DNA of 64,000 bases from Actinobacteria bacterium HGW-Actinobacteria-1. GTDB lineage: Bacteria > Actinomycetota > Coriobacteriia > Anaerosomatales > Anaerosomataceae. Numbering within the stretch: the first letter of the stretch is position 1; each line of letters starts with the position of its first letter. The translations under genes and the position numbers were made by a program. The stretch covers positions 124,001 through 188,000 of the forward strand of contig PHFB01000003.1 of assembly GCA_002841355.1 (NCBI GenBank). The letters are read 5' to 3'. The notes under the pieces were generated by a model. The model worked only from the letters and a program-made list of their open reading frames with translations, did no database searches and was not told the DNA's origin. Shown here piece after piece: positions 50,861 to 59,820 of this stretch.

Positions 50861-52207
50861 ATGGCTGACAACGTAGGCAACGCCGACGCACGCCCCGACC
50901 TGGAACTCGAAGAGGAGTTCGGGGACGAGCGTCCCACAATAGACGAGCAGGAGATGGCAGACGCCGAGAAGGGCTGCGGCCAGACCGCCATCGGCATGCC
51001 GATGGGGCATCCCGCAGGCGTCCCGATGACCGGTGGCCATCCGGGTGGCCATCCGGGCGGCACGCAGCGCCACGGTGGCGCGCGCTCGATGGGCTTCCGG
51101 CCCGGCGGCGGCGAGGCGGCTGCCGCGTATGAGGCGCGGACCGGCATCAAGGCACCGCGCATCATCGCGTGGGAGATCACGCGCTCCTGTAATCTCTCGT
51201 GCGCGCACTGTCGCGCGGCCGCCGAGTTCGGGCACTACCACGGCGAGCTCTCGCTCGACCAGATCAAGAGCAACATCGACGACATCGTCACCATCACGAA
51301 CCCGATCATCATCCTCACCGGCGGCGAGCCGCTCATGCGGCCCGACATCTGGGAGATCATCGACTATGCGCACGAGAAGGGTGCCATGCCGGTCATCGGC
51401 ACGAACGCCACGCTCATCACAGACGAGATCGCCGCGAAGATGGCCGAGCACAAGATCCCGCGCATCTCGGTCAGTGTCGACTTTCCAACAGCCGAGGAGC
51501 ATGACGCGTTCCGCGGCCAGGTCGGGTGCTTCGACTCCACCATCGAGGGCATCAAGATCGCCAAGCGTCACGGCGTTGGTGTGCAGATCAACATGACCGT
51601 CACCACGCTCAACTACAAGAAGGTCGAAGCGGTCCACGACCTCGCTGAATCGCTCGGCGTGGATGCCTTCCACATCTTCATGCTGGTGCCGACCGGCCGA
51701 GGCGAGGACCTGCTCGACAAGGAGCTGCCGCCCGAGGACTACGAGGCCGTGCTGGAGTGGGCGTACGAGCGCCAGAAGACGTCGCCTTTGCACTTCAAGC
51801 CTACCGACGCGCCGCACTACTACCGCATCATCCGCCAGAAGGCGAAGGCCGAAGGTAAGAAGGTCACGCGCGAGGAGTACGGCCTCGATGCGATGACGCG
51901 CGGGTGCCTCGGCGGTATCACCTTCTGCTTCATCAGCCACGTGGGCGATATCCAGCCGTGCGGCTACTTCGACATGCAGCTCGGCAACGTGAAAGAGCAG
52001 CCGTTCAGCCAGATATGGACAGAGTCCAAGGTCTTCAACGAGCTGCGCGACTACTCGCTCCTCAAGGGCAAGTGCGGCGCCTGCGAGTACAAGGCCGTCT
52101 GTGGCGGCTGCCGGGCGCGAGCGCTTTCGGTGACCGGCGACTATCTCGCCGAGGAGCCCTACTGCGTGTATGTGCCTGCGTCCATGCGACCGGATTGCGA
52201 GGAGTAG
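50861..52207 (+). CDS. ahbD: AhbD radical SAM heme synthase, with a His/Gly-rich N-terminal extension
   Basis: A 448-residue radical SAM/SPASM enzyme that converts Fe-coproporphyrin III to heme b. The cluster motif is SCNLSCAHCRA (near residue 108), followed by LTGGEPLMRPDIWEI. The C-terminal auxiliary motifs are CGACEYKAVCGGCRARA and a final PYCVYVP. The first ~85 residues are not part of the fold: an acidic stretch, then a Met/Gly/His/Pro-rich segment (MGHPAGVPM, GGHPGGHPGG). This could bind metal or heme but is unproven. GAAGG upstream of ATG 50861 supports the long form. The gene ends two bases before the fused ahbAB gene. Confidence 0.93.
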   Translation: MADNVGNADARPDLELEEEFGDERPTIDEQEMADAEKGCGQTAIGMPMGHPAGVPMTGGHPGGHPGGTQRHGGARSMGFRPGGGEAAAAYEARTGIKAPRIIAWEITRSCNLSCAHCRAAAEFGHYHGELSLDQIKSNIDDIVTITNPIIILTGGEPLMRPDIWEIIDYAHEKGAMPVIGTNATLITDEIAAKMAEHKIPRISVSVDFPTAEEHDAFRGQVGCFDSTIEGIKIAKRHGVGVQINMTVTTLNYKKVEAVHDLAESLGVDAFHIFMLVPTGRGEDLLDKELPPEDYEAVLEWAYERQKTSPLHFKPTDAPHYYRIIRQKAKAEGKKVTREEYGLDAMTRGCLGGITFCFISHVGDIQPCGYFDMQLGNVKEQPFSQIWTESKVFNELRDYSLLKGKCGACEYKAVCGGCRARALSVTGDYLAEEPYCVYVPASMRPDCEE

Positions 52208-52209
52208 CG

Positions 52210-53229
52210 GTGGCCCTGGCCGAACTCACCGACCTCGATCGCCTGGTGCTCGATCGCATCCAGGCGTCGTTCCCCGTCGCGTCACGTCCGTTCGCAACGC
52301 TTGCGAAGGACTTCGGCGTGGCCGAAGCCGACGTGCTTGCGAGCGTGCGCGGCCTGAAGTCCTCGGGCGTCATCCGGCGCATCGGCGCGATCTTCGACTC
52401 GCACCGCCTCGGCTACAAGAGCACGCTTTGCGCGATTGCCGTGCCCGAGGAGCGCATCGAGGAAGTGGCGGCGCTCATCTCGGAGTACCCGAACGTCACG
52501 CACAACTACGAGCGCGAGGACCGCTACAACGTGTGGTTCACGCTCATCGCGCATTCGCCCGCGCGCGTGCAGGCGATTCTCGATGAGATCGCCGAGCGGA
52601 CCGGCATCGATGACATCCTCGACCTGCCGGCGATCCGCCTGTTCAAGATCAAGGTCGACTTCGACTTCACCGGGGAGCGCGGCGAGCGCGTGGAGGCCCC
52701 GCCCACCACGAAGCCTGCCGAGACCGAGGCGGTGGAGCTCTCTCGCGAGGAGAAGGCGCTCGCCCGGCTGCTACAGGCCGACCTGCATGTCGTGGAGCGA
52801 CCGTTCCTGGAGCTGGCGAAAACGCTCACCGAGTGCGGCTACGACGTCGACGAGGCGTGGGTGCTCGAGCGCACGCGCGAGTGGGTCGACGCCCGCGTCA
52901 TCAGGCGGTTCGGCGCTGCGATCCGCCATCACCGCACCGGCTTCTCGGCCAACGCGATGGGTGTGTGGCATGCCTCTGAGGAACGCGTAGAGGAAGTTGG
53001 CAGGATCATGGCATCGTTCCCCGAGGCGAGCCACGTCTACCAGCGCCCGAGCGCGCCCACGTGGCCGGCGAACCTCTATACGATGATCCACGGACGCAGC
53101 CGCGAGGACGTCGAGGCGACCGCCGATCGCATCCGGGAAGCCACCGGTCTTGAGGCGCCCCGCCTGCTGTACTCTGTACGGGAGTTCAAGAAGACATCGA
53201 TGAAGTACTTCGCCGAGGGAGACAGCTAG
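52210..53229 (+). CDS. ahbAB: Fused siroheme decarboxylase AhbA-AhbB
   Basis: A 339-residue fusion of two Lrp/AsnC-like halves. Residues 1-~155 form one half with a helix-turn-helix (LAKDFGVAEADVLASVRGLKSSGVIRRIGA) and a RAM-like domain containing NYEREDRYNVWFTL. A Pro/Thr/Glu linker (about 158-178) leads to the second half (LAKTLTECGYDVDEAWVLER, VIRRFGAAIRHHRTGFSANA). In characterised systems AhbA and AhbB are separate subunits of a heterodimer that removes two carboxylates from siroheme. The conserved RRxGA and RHH positions are kept in the second half. GTG 52210 directly follows the ahbD stop. Confidence 0.9.
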   Translation: MALAELTDLDRLVLDRIQASFPVASRPFATLAKDFGVAEADVLASVRGLKSSGVIRRIGAIFDSHRLGYKSTLCAIAVPEERIEEVAALISEYPNVTHNYEREDRYNVWFTLIAHSPARVQAILDEIAERTGIDDILDLPAIRLFKIKVDFDFTGERGERVEAPPTTKPAETEAVELSREEKALARLLQADLHVVERPFLELAKTLTECGYDVDEAWVLERTREWVDARVIRRFGAAIRHHRTGFSANAMGVWHASEERVEEVGRIMASFPEASHVYQRPSAPTWPANLYTMIHGRSREDVEATADRIREATGLEAPRLLYSVREFKKTSMKYFAEGDS

Positions 53230-53241
53230 GATCTCCCCGGC

Positions 53242-54054
53242 TTGTCGAGACGGAGCGTGGGCGGCACTTTGGGCGGAACGACTGCTCGGACGATTCGACA
53301 CATCGAGGTCGTCCTCCCGGCGTTCAACGAGTCACGCTCCATCGGTGACCTTATAGCGCGCGTGTCGACCGTGCTTCGCGACGCCGGCTTCGATTACAGC
53401 ATCCTGGTCGTCGACGATGGCAGTGCCGACACGACCGCCGAGGACGCACGCCGTGCCGGCGAGGGACTGCCGGTGCGGGTCGTGAGCAACGAGCGCAATC
53501 TCGGGCTCGGGCGAACCATCGCGCGCGGGCTTCGCATGGCAAGCGAGCAGGCGGCTCCCGGCGACGTGATCGTGACGCTCGACGCCGACCTCACGCAGGA
53601 TCCCGTGTACATCCCGTCCATGGCCGAGGCGTACCTTGGCGGCTGCGACGTCGTCATCGCATCGCGCTTCCGTCCCGGCTCCCAGGTGCACGGTCTCTCG
53701 GCGTTTCGGAAGGCCATGACGGCCGGTGCACGTATCGGCTGCACGATCGCGCTCAACGTGCCCGGCGTCCGCGACTACAGCTGCGGATTCCGGCTCTACG
53801 ACGCGCCGATGCTCCGCGAGATGTTCGCGCGTCACGGCGACGACTTCGTGCTGCAGAACGGCTTCGCGTGCATGGTCGAGATCCTCGGCAAGCTGCGTCG
53901 TCGCGCGACCATTTGCGAGGTGCCGTTCGAGTTGCACTACGAAGCGAAGCGCAGCGCCAGCACCATGCACGTTTGGCGCACGGTCGGCCAGTACGTTGAC
54001 GTGGTGCGCGACGTGCACCGCTTCGAGGCCGCTGAGCGCAGGACGCAGCGATGA
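53242..54054 (+). CDS. GT2 glycosyltransferase (dolichyl-phosphate mannose synthase type)
   Basis: A 270-residue family 2 glycosyltransferase. The nucleotide-sugar site is VVLPAFNESRSIGDLI, ILVVDDGSADTTAE and the DxD in LDADLTQDP. The usual acceptor-side motif is CGFRLYDAPML. No membrane helices follow, so it probably transfers a sugar to undecaprenyl phosphate at the membrane surface. The start is uncertain: TTG 53242 or GTG 53257. Its end overlaps the small EmrE-like gene by four bases; the two-gene flippase-like pair and a GT39 transferase downstream fit one lipid-linked-sugar pathway. Confidence 0.82.
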   Translation: MSRRSVGGTLGGTTARTIRHIEVVLPAFNESRSIGDLIARVSTVLRDAGFDYSILVVDDGSADTTAEDARRAGEGLPVRVVSNERNLGLGRTIARGLRMASEQAAPGDVIVTLDADLTQDPVYIPSMAEAYLGGCDVVIASRFRPGSQVHGLSAFRKAMTAGARIGCTIALNVPGVRDYSCGFRLYDAPMLREMFARHGDDFVLQNGFACMVEILGKLRRRATICEVPFELHYEAKRSASTMHVWRTVGQYVDVVRDVHRFEAAERRTQR

Positions 54055-54440
54055 GCGCTGCCCCGTCTCGAACGGCATCCTATGTGCTCATCGCGGCGAG
54101 CATCCTCGCCGCGTCAGTCGGGCAGGCGCTCATGAAGAGCGGGCTCGCGGGCGTTGACGGAGCAGGGAGCGCGCTTTCGGTGCTTGGCAGTGCTGCCGGC
54201 CGCCCGGTCGTGTGGGTGGGGCTCATCTCGTACGCGCTTTCCTCGGCGCTCTGGCTTGTGGTGCTCTCGCGCGTCGAGCTCTCAGTGGCGTATCCGCTTG
54301 GCTCGCTCTCGTACGTGATCGTCGTGCTCGCCTCGCTTGCGATGGGGGAGCACGTCAGCGCGCTACGGTGGTTTGGCGTTGTGCTCATCGTGGGCGGTGT
54401 ATGGGCGATCGGCGCCACAAGAGCCGGTGATGGCGCATGA
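54051..54440 (+). CDS. Small 4-TM EamA/EmrE-like protein (ArnE-like)
   Basis: A 129-residue membrane protein with four helices. The last part, VELSVAYPLGSLSYVIVVLA followed by MGEHVSALRWFGVVLIVGG, is typical of the EmrE/ArnE/ArnF superfamily. It overlaps the preceding GT2 and the following homologous gene by four bases each (ATGA). The pair most likely forms a heterodimer that flips an undecaprenyl-phospho-sugar, as ArnE/ArnF do in Gram-negative bacteria. Confidence 0.75.
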   Translation: MSAAPSRTASYVLIAASILAASVGQALMKSGLAGVDGAGSALSVLGSAAGRPVVWVGLISYALSSALWLVVLSRVELSVAYPLGSLSYVIVVLASLAMGEHVSALRWFGVVLIVGGVWAIGATRAGDGA

Positions 54441-54811
54441 GCCAGCTCCCTCTGATTCTCGGGACGGTCTCGTTCGTGGTCTGCGGCCAGCTGCTGCTCA
54501 AGACCGGCATGCGCCGGGTGGGCGTGATCGACGGTGAGCGCTTGCGCTCGCCGCTGCGGCTGGTCGTGGACGTCGTACGGACACCGGCGGTAGTGCTCGG
54601 CCTCGGCATCTACGGGGCCTCGGCGCTTGCGTGGATCGTGGTGCTCTCGCGCACGGAGCTCTCCTTCGCGTACCCTTTCCTTAGTCTCGCGTACGTCATC
54701 GTGACGGTTGCGGCGATGGTGCTTCTGGGCGAGCGGTTCTCGGCGCGCCAGTGGGCGGGACTTGTGGCAGTGGTGGCGGGCGTGTTGCTCGTGGCGTTGT
54801 CGGCAGGGTAG
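54437..54811 (+). CDS. Small 4-TM EamA/EmrE-like protein (ArnF-like)
   Basis: A 124-residue homologue of the preceding gene product with four helices. The shared core is TELSFAYPFLSLAYVIVTVAAMV and LGERFSARQWAGLVAV. N-terminal LILGTVSFVVCGQLLLKTGM contains the helix 1 pattern of the family. Overlapping reading frames suggest equal synthesis of the two subunits. A flippase role is inferred from family and neighbours. Confidence 0.75.
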   Translation: MSQLPLILGTVSFVVCGQLLLKTGMRRVGVIDGERLRSPLRLVVDVVRTPAVVLGLGIYGASALAWIVVLSRTELSFAYPFLSLAYVIVTVAAMVLLGERFSARQWAGLVAVVAGVLLVALSAG

Positions 54812-54819
54812 GAGACTCG

Positions 54820-55932
54820 GTGACGCGATCGGTGCTCTTCGTGTTCGGAACGCGGCCGGAGGCCATCAAGATGGCTCCGGTGATCGAGCGCGTGCGCGAC
54901 CACGACGGCTTGCGCGCCGTCGTCGCGGTCACCGCACAGCACCGGGAGATGCTCGACCAGGTGCTTGAGCTCTTCGGCATCGTGCCGGACTTCGACCTCG
55001 ATCTCATGCGCGATCGCCAGCTGCCCGAGGAGGTACTGGCGCGCGCGGTCACGGCGCTCTCGGCGCTCATCCGCGACACGCAGCCCGACATCGTCCTCGT
55101 GCAGGGCGACACCACCACGACGCTTGCCGGTGCGCTCGCCGGCTTCTACGCGCACGTCCCGGTGGGACACCTCGAGGCCGGCTTGCGCACGGGTAACCTC
55201 GCAAGCCCGTTTCCCGAGGAAGCCAACCGCCGGCTCGTCTCGCAGCTGGCGGCGCTGAGCTTCGCTCCAACACGTCACGCAGCCGACCGGCTGCTTGCTG
55301 AGGGTGCGGATCCGGCGTCCGTCATCGTCACGGGCAACACGGTCGTCGACGCCGTCACCGAGGTCGCCACGCGTGCTGCGACGCTGCCGCCGGAGCTTGC
55401 GGCGCTCGTGAGCGGCGAGCGGCGGCTCGCGGTCGTCACCTTGCACCGACGTGAGAGCTGGGGCGAGCCGCTCGAGCAGGCGTGCCTCGGCGTACGCGAC
55501 GTGCTCGACGCCGTGAGCGACCTGGTCGTCGTGCTTCCCGTGCACCGCAACCCGGTGGTCTCCGAAGTGGTGGAGCGTGTTCTCGGCGATCACGAGCGCG
55601 CGGTGCTCACCGACCCGCTCGGCTACCTTGAGTTCGTGCAGCTCCTGAAGGCGTGCACGATCGTGCTCTCGGACTCCGGCGGGCTGCAGGAAGAGGCGGC
55701 GGCGCTTGGCAAGCCACTGCTGTTGCTGCGCGAGACGACCGAGCGGCCCGAGGGTGCCGAGGCGGGCACGCTCAAGCTTGTCGGTACCGATCGCTCGGCG
55801 ATCGCGCGTGAGACGCAAGCGCTGCTCTCCGACGCCGACGCGTATCGGGCAATGTCCGAGGCGCCCAACCCGTTCGGCGACGGTCGTGCCTCAGAACGGA
55901 TCGTTGCCGCTATCGAGGAGTTCCTCGCATGA
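54820..55932 (+). CDS. wecB: UDP-N-acetylglucosamine 2-epimerase (non-hydrolysing)
   Basis: A 370-residue WecB/MnaA-type epimerase that makes UDP-ManNAc. The motifs are FGTRPEAIKMAPVIERV, TAQHREMLDQVLELF, VQGDTTTTLAGALAG, HLEAGLRTGN, EEANRRLVSQLAAL, TLHRRESWG and LSDSGGLQEEAAALGKP. GGAG lies five bases before GTG 54820. ManNAc is used for teichoic acid linkage units and surface glycans in Gram-positives. It overlaps the following GT39 gene by four bases. Confidence 0.93.
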   Translation: MTRSVLFVFGTRPEAIKMAPVIERVRDHDGLRAVVAVTAQHREMLDQVLELFGIVPDFDLDLMRDRQLPEEVLARAVTALSALIRDTQPDIVLVQGDTTTTLAGALAGFYAHVPVGHLEAGLRTGNLASPFPEEANRRLVSQLAALSFAPTRHAADRLLAEGADPASVIVTGNTVVDAVTEVATRAATLPPELAALVSGERRLAVVTLHRRESWGEPLEQACLGVRDVLDAVSDLVVVLPVHRNPVVSEVVERVLGDHERAVLTDPLGYLEFVQLLKACTIVLSDSGGLQEEAAALGKPLLLLRETTERPEGAEAGTLKLVGTDRSAIARETQALLSDADAYRAMSEAPNPFGDGRASERIVAAIEEFLA

Positions 55933-57479
55933 AGCAGACCGAGAATCGACGCAAGCTCGTGATGCTGCTCGCGCTTGCCGCGATCCTGATCGTGGCATTC
56001 GCACTTCGGGTGCACCGCATCGCCGATCCGATCGGCGGCTTCCACGCGTTCAACGAGGGCTTCTACACCAAGATCGCCGCCGGCGACATGCACCGGGGTG
56101 CGTTCGACTGGCTGATATCGCCCGCGGATCGCCTCAACCCACCGCTCTACTCGCTCGTCGTCACGGGGCTCTTCCTCGTCTTCGGACAGAGCGTTGCCCT
56201 TGCGCGTCTCGTCTCGGTCGCTGCCGGCGTGGCGACGGTGTACTACACGTTCCTGCTCGGGCGAACGCTTTATACCGAGCGTATCGGGCTGCTTGCGGCG
56301 GCCGTCCTTGCCGTCACGCCCGGATTCGCGCTCGTGAATCACAACATCCAGGTCGATTCGCTCATGGTCTTCTTCATCATCGCGGGCACCTACCACTACA
56401 TCCACGCGATCCCGAGTGACGATCGCCGAGAGGCGCTTGTCGGCGGCGCACTCATGGGCCTTGCACTGGCTACGAAGCTACCGGCTGCGGTTGCGCCGGT
56501 CGTCCTTGCGCTCTGGGAGACCTGGCGCACCCGAGGTGTGAAGTGGGTGCGGGCGAAGCGTGTTCTGCCGTTTACGGGCGGCATGTTCGCACTCGGCCTA
56601 CCGTGGTACATCACGCGCCTCGTGATCGACGGTTCGTCGTATCTCTCCGGACAGGCCGCGCTTTCGGGCAATGCGGCAAGCGTGGATAGCTGGATTACCT
56701 TCCGCTACAAGGTGCTGAACGAGCTTCTCTGGATGCTCTCTCCGGTGCTCGCTGCGCTGGCGATCGCGGCCATCATCTACCTGCTCCGCAAGCGCAGTTC
56801 GGGGGACCGTCTCGTGCTGCTCTCCGTCGGCGCGTACGTCGGCTTCTACCTGGTGTACAACTTCCACTCGTACTACCTGATACCGCTTGCGCCGTTCGTC
56901 GCCCTGGCCGTGGCGCGCGCGGCATTCGCGCTTGAACGGCGGATCCCCAGGACGTTGTGGGCTGCGGCTGTGGTGCTGCCGTACCTGCTTGTAGCCACGA
57001 TGATGATGTTCGCGGGCCAGAAGTACGGTCTGTGGTCGCCGTCGCAGGTGGCCGAGACGATACCCGCGCGCGCCGGAATCACCGTCTACGACACTTCCGA
57101 GATCGGCGGTTCGTATCAACCGGCGATTGACTACGCGCTCGCCCCTGCGACGGTCGTGCCGCTTCCCGAGGGGTTCGACCCCGCTCGTGACATCGCCGAC
57201 GCCAGGCCGGGCGAGGCGTACATTCTCACGTCGCTGACGCTGACCTCGGACACCGGGGTCACGGTCGATCCGATCGCGGCGTACTCGGAGCATTTCACGA
57301 GCATCAGGCTCTTCGGTTTCGAACTCGAGCAGGTTGCGCCGAATCGGCACTTCTTCGGCAATGGCGTGTGGCATGTGGAGTGGCGCGGCGCCCCGTACTT
57401 CGGCTCGAGTGTCCGGGAGAGCGACACGTACATCCGACTCTACGATGCGAAGGCGTTCCGCGACTTCCTCACCGAGTAG
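55929..57479 (+). CDS. GT39/ArnT-like integral membrane glycosyltransferase
   Basis: A 516-residue GT-C fold protein. The acidic site in the first outside loop reads HAFNEGFYTKIA, in place of the DE pair of PMT-type transferases. About eleven helices follow. The C-terminal ~120 residues (from MMFAGQKYGLW) form an outside domain. Such enzymes use lipid-phosphate sugars outside the membrane to glycosylate proteins or polymers. With the GT2 and ArnE/F-like genes just upstream, it completes a make-flip-transfer set. The acceptor is unknown; exported cytochromes or wall polymers are both possible. Confidence 0.75.
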   Translation: MKQTENRRKLVMLLALAAILIVAFALRVHRIADPIGGFHAFNEGFYTKIAAGDMHRGAFDWLISPADRLNPPLYSLVVTGLFLVFGQSVALARLVSVAAGVATVYYTFLLGRTLYTERIGLLAAAVLAVTPGFALVNHNIQVDSLMVFFIIAGTYHYIHAIPSDDRREALVGGALMGLALATKLPAAVAPVVLALWETWRTRGVKWVRAKRVLPFTGGMFALGLPWYITRLVIDGSSYLSGQAALSGNAASVDSWITFRYKVLNELLWMLSPVLAALAIAAIIYLLRKRSSGDRLVLLSVGAYVGFYLVYNFHSYYLIPLAPFVALAVARAAFALERRIPRTLWAAAVVLPYLLVATMMMFAGQKYGLWSPSQVAETIPARAGITVYDTSEIGGSYQPAIDYALAPATVVPLPEGFDPARDIADARPGEAYILTSLTLTSDTGVTVDPIAAYSEHFTSIRLFGFELEQVAPNRHFFGNGVWHVEWRGAPYFGSSVRESDTYIRLYDAKAFRDFLTE

Positions 57480-57483
57480 CCCT

Positions 57484-57492
57484 GGTATACTC
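57484..57492 (+). promoter_or_regulatory. hemL promoter, extended -10 (TGG-TATACT)
   Basis: TGG-TATACT at 57484-57492 lies 50 bases before the hemL start. The bases after it (TCCGAGTG, 57494-57501) are shared with the ccm promoter region (36278-36284), but the 12-mer GTTCAGGCAAGC is absent here. Confidence 0.5.
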
Positions 57493-57542
57493 TCCGAGTG
57501 CATTTACGGTGGCGCAGCGCGCCCGAAAGGAGCTCTTCTCCC

Positions 57543-58826
57543 ATGCAGCACACGAACTCTTCGCGTCTGTTCGCCGAAGCGGGACGTTTCATCCCCGGCG
57601 GCGTGAACTCCCCCGTCCGCGCCTTCAAGAGCGTGGGTGCCGAGCCGGTCTTCTACGACCGCGCGAAGGGCTCCCGCGTCTGGGACGTGGACGGCAACGA
57701 GTACGTCGACTTCGTCGCCTCCTGGGGTCCGATGATCCTGGGGCACGCGCCCGAGGACGTTCTTGCCGCAGTACGCGAGCAGCTCGAGCGCGGCACCAGC
57801 TACGGCGCGCCCACGGAGGTCGAGGTCCGCATGGCCGAGGCGGTCATCAACGCGGTTCCGTCCGTGGAGATGGTGCGCATGGTCTCCTCGGGCACCGAGG
57901 CGACGATGAGTGCGATCCGCCTCGCGCGCGGCTACACCGGACGCGAGAAGTTCATCAAGTTCGACGGCAACTACCACGGCCACTCCGACGCGCTCTTGTG
58001 CGCGGCGGGCAGCGGGCTCGTGACACTCGGCATCCCCGGCACGCCCGGCGTGACCGCCGGCGCGACCGCCGACACAATCGTGCTGCCGTACAACGACCTC
58101 GACGCCGTCTCGGCGGCGCTTGCCGAGGTGGGCGAGCAGGTGGCGGCCATCATCCTGGAGCCGATCGCAGGCAACATGGGCGTCGTTCCGCCAGCCGAGG
58201 GATACCTCGCAGGCCTGCGCGCGCTCTGCGACGAGTACGGCGTCGTGCTCATCTTCGACGAGGTCATCTCCGGCTTCCGAGTGGCGCTTGGTGGCGCGCA
58301 GGAGCTCTATGGCGTCACCCCGGACCTCACCACGCTCGGCAAGATCATCGGTGGCGGTTTCCCGGTGGGTGCCTTCGGCGGCAAGCGCGAGATCATGGAG
58401 CACCTTGCACCGGTCGGCCCCGTCTACCAGGCCGGGACGCTCTCGGGCAACCCGGTGGCGATGATCGCTGGCCTCGCGCTCATCGACGCGCTCAGCAAGC
58501 CTGGCGTGTACGCCGAGCTCGAGCGCAAGGGCGCGCTCCTCGAGTCCGGCCTTCGCTCGGCGGTGGCCGCGGCCGGTATCGACGCGTACCTCACTCGTGT
58601 GGGCTCGATGGCGTGCATGTTCTTCACCGCCGAGACGGTCCGCGACTGGAAGTCAGCCGCCACGTGCGACACCGAGCGCTATGCCCGCTACTTCAAGGGC
58701 ATGCTCGATCGCGGCATCACACTCGCGCCGAGCCAGTTCGAGGCGACGTTCGTCGGACTTGCGCACAGTGACGCCGACATCATCACGATGACCGATGCCG
58801 CTGCCGAGGTGCTCGCGGGCCTGTAG
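57543..58826 (+). CDS. hemL: Glutamate-1-semialdehyde 2,1-aminomutase
   Basis: A 427-residue PLP enzyme producing aminolevulinate, the step between HemA and HemB. The motifs are PGGVNSPVRAFKSVG, SSGTEATMSAIRLARG, FDGNYHGHSD, IFDEVISGFRVA and the PLP lysine in TLGKIIGGGFPVGAFGG. It is placed away from the other heme genes with its own promoter among glycan genes. AAAGGAG precedes ATG 57543. It completes the C5 pathway in the window. Confidence 0.96.
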   Translation: MQHTNSSRLFAEAGRFIPGGVNSPVRAFKSVGAEPVFYDRAKGSRVWDVDGNEYVDFVASWGPMILGHAPEDVLAAVREQLERGTSYGAPTEVEVRMAEAVINAVPSVEMVRMVSSGTEATMSAIRLARGYTGREKFIKFDGNYHGHSDALLCAAGSGLVTLGIPGTPGVTAGATADTIVLPYNDLDAVSAALAEVGEQVAAIILEPIAGNMGVVPPAEGYLAGLRALCDEYGVVLIFDEVISGFRVALGGAQELYGVTPDLTTLGKIIGGGFPVGAFGGKREIMEHLAPVGPVYQAGTLSGNPVAMIAGLALIDALSKPGVYAELERKGALLESGLRSAVAAAGIDAYLTRVGSMACMFFTAETVRDWKSAATCDTERYARYFKGMLDRGITLAPSQFEATFVGLAHSDADIITMTDAAAEVLAGL

Positions 58827-58920
58827 GTCCGCGCGGAGTGCGTCGTGGTGGTAACCTAGTAGTTTGTTCGTTCGAAATCGTCGCGCGGTAGCCTCGCGCG
58901 GAAGGCGAGGGCACGAGAGC

Positions 58921-59772
<852 letters not shown>

Positions 59773-59820
59773 AGCGAAGCATACCGTCGCGCGCAGGCGC
59801 ATGGATTCCGGAGGCACGAC

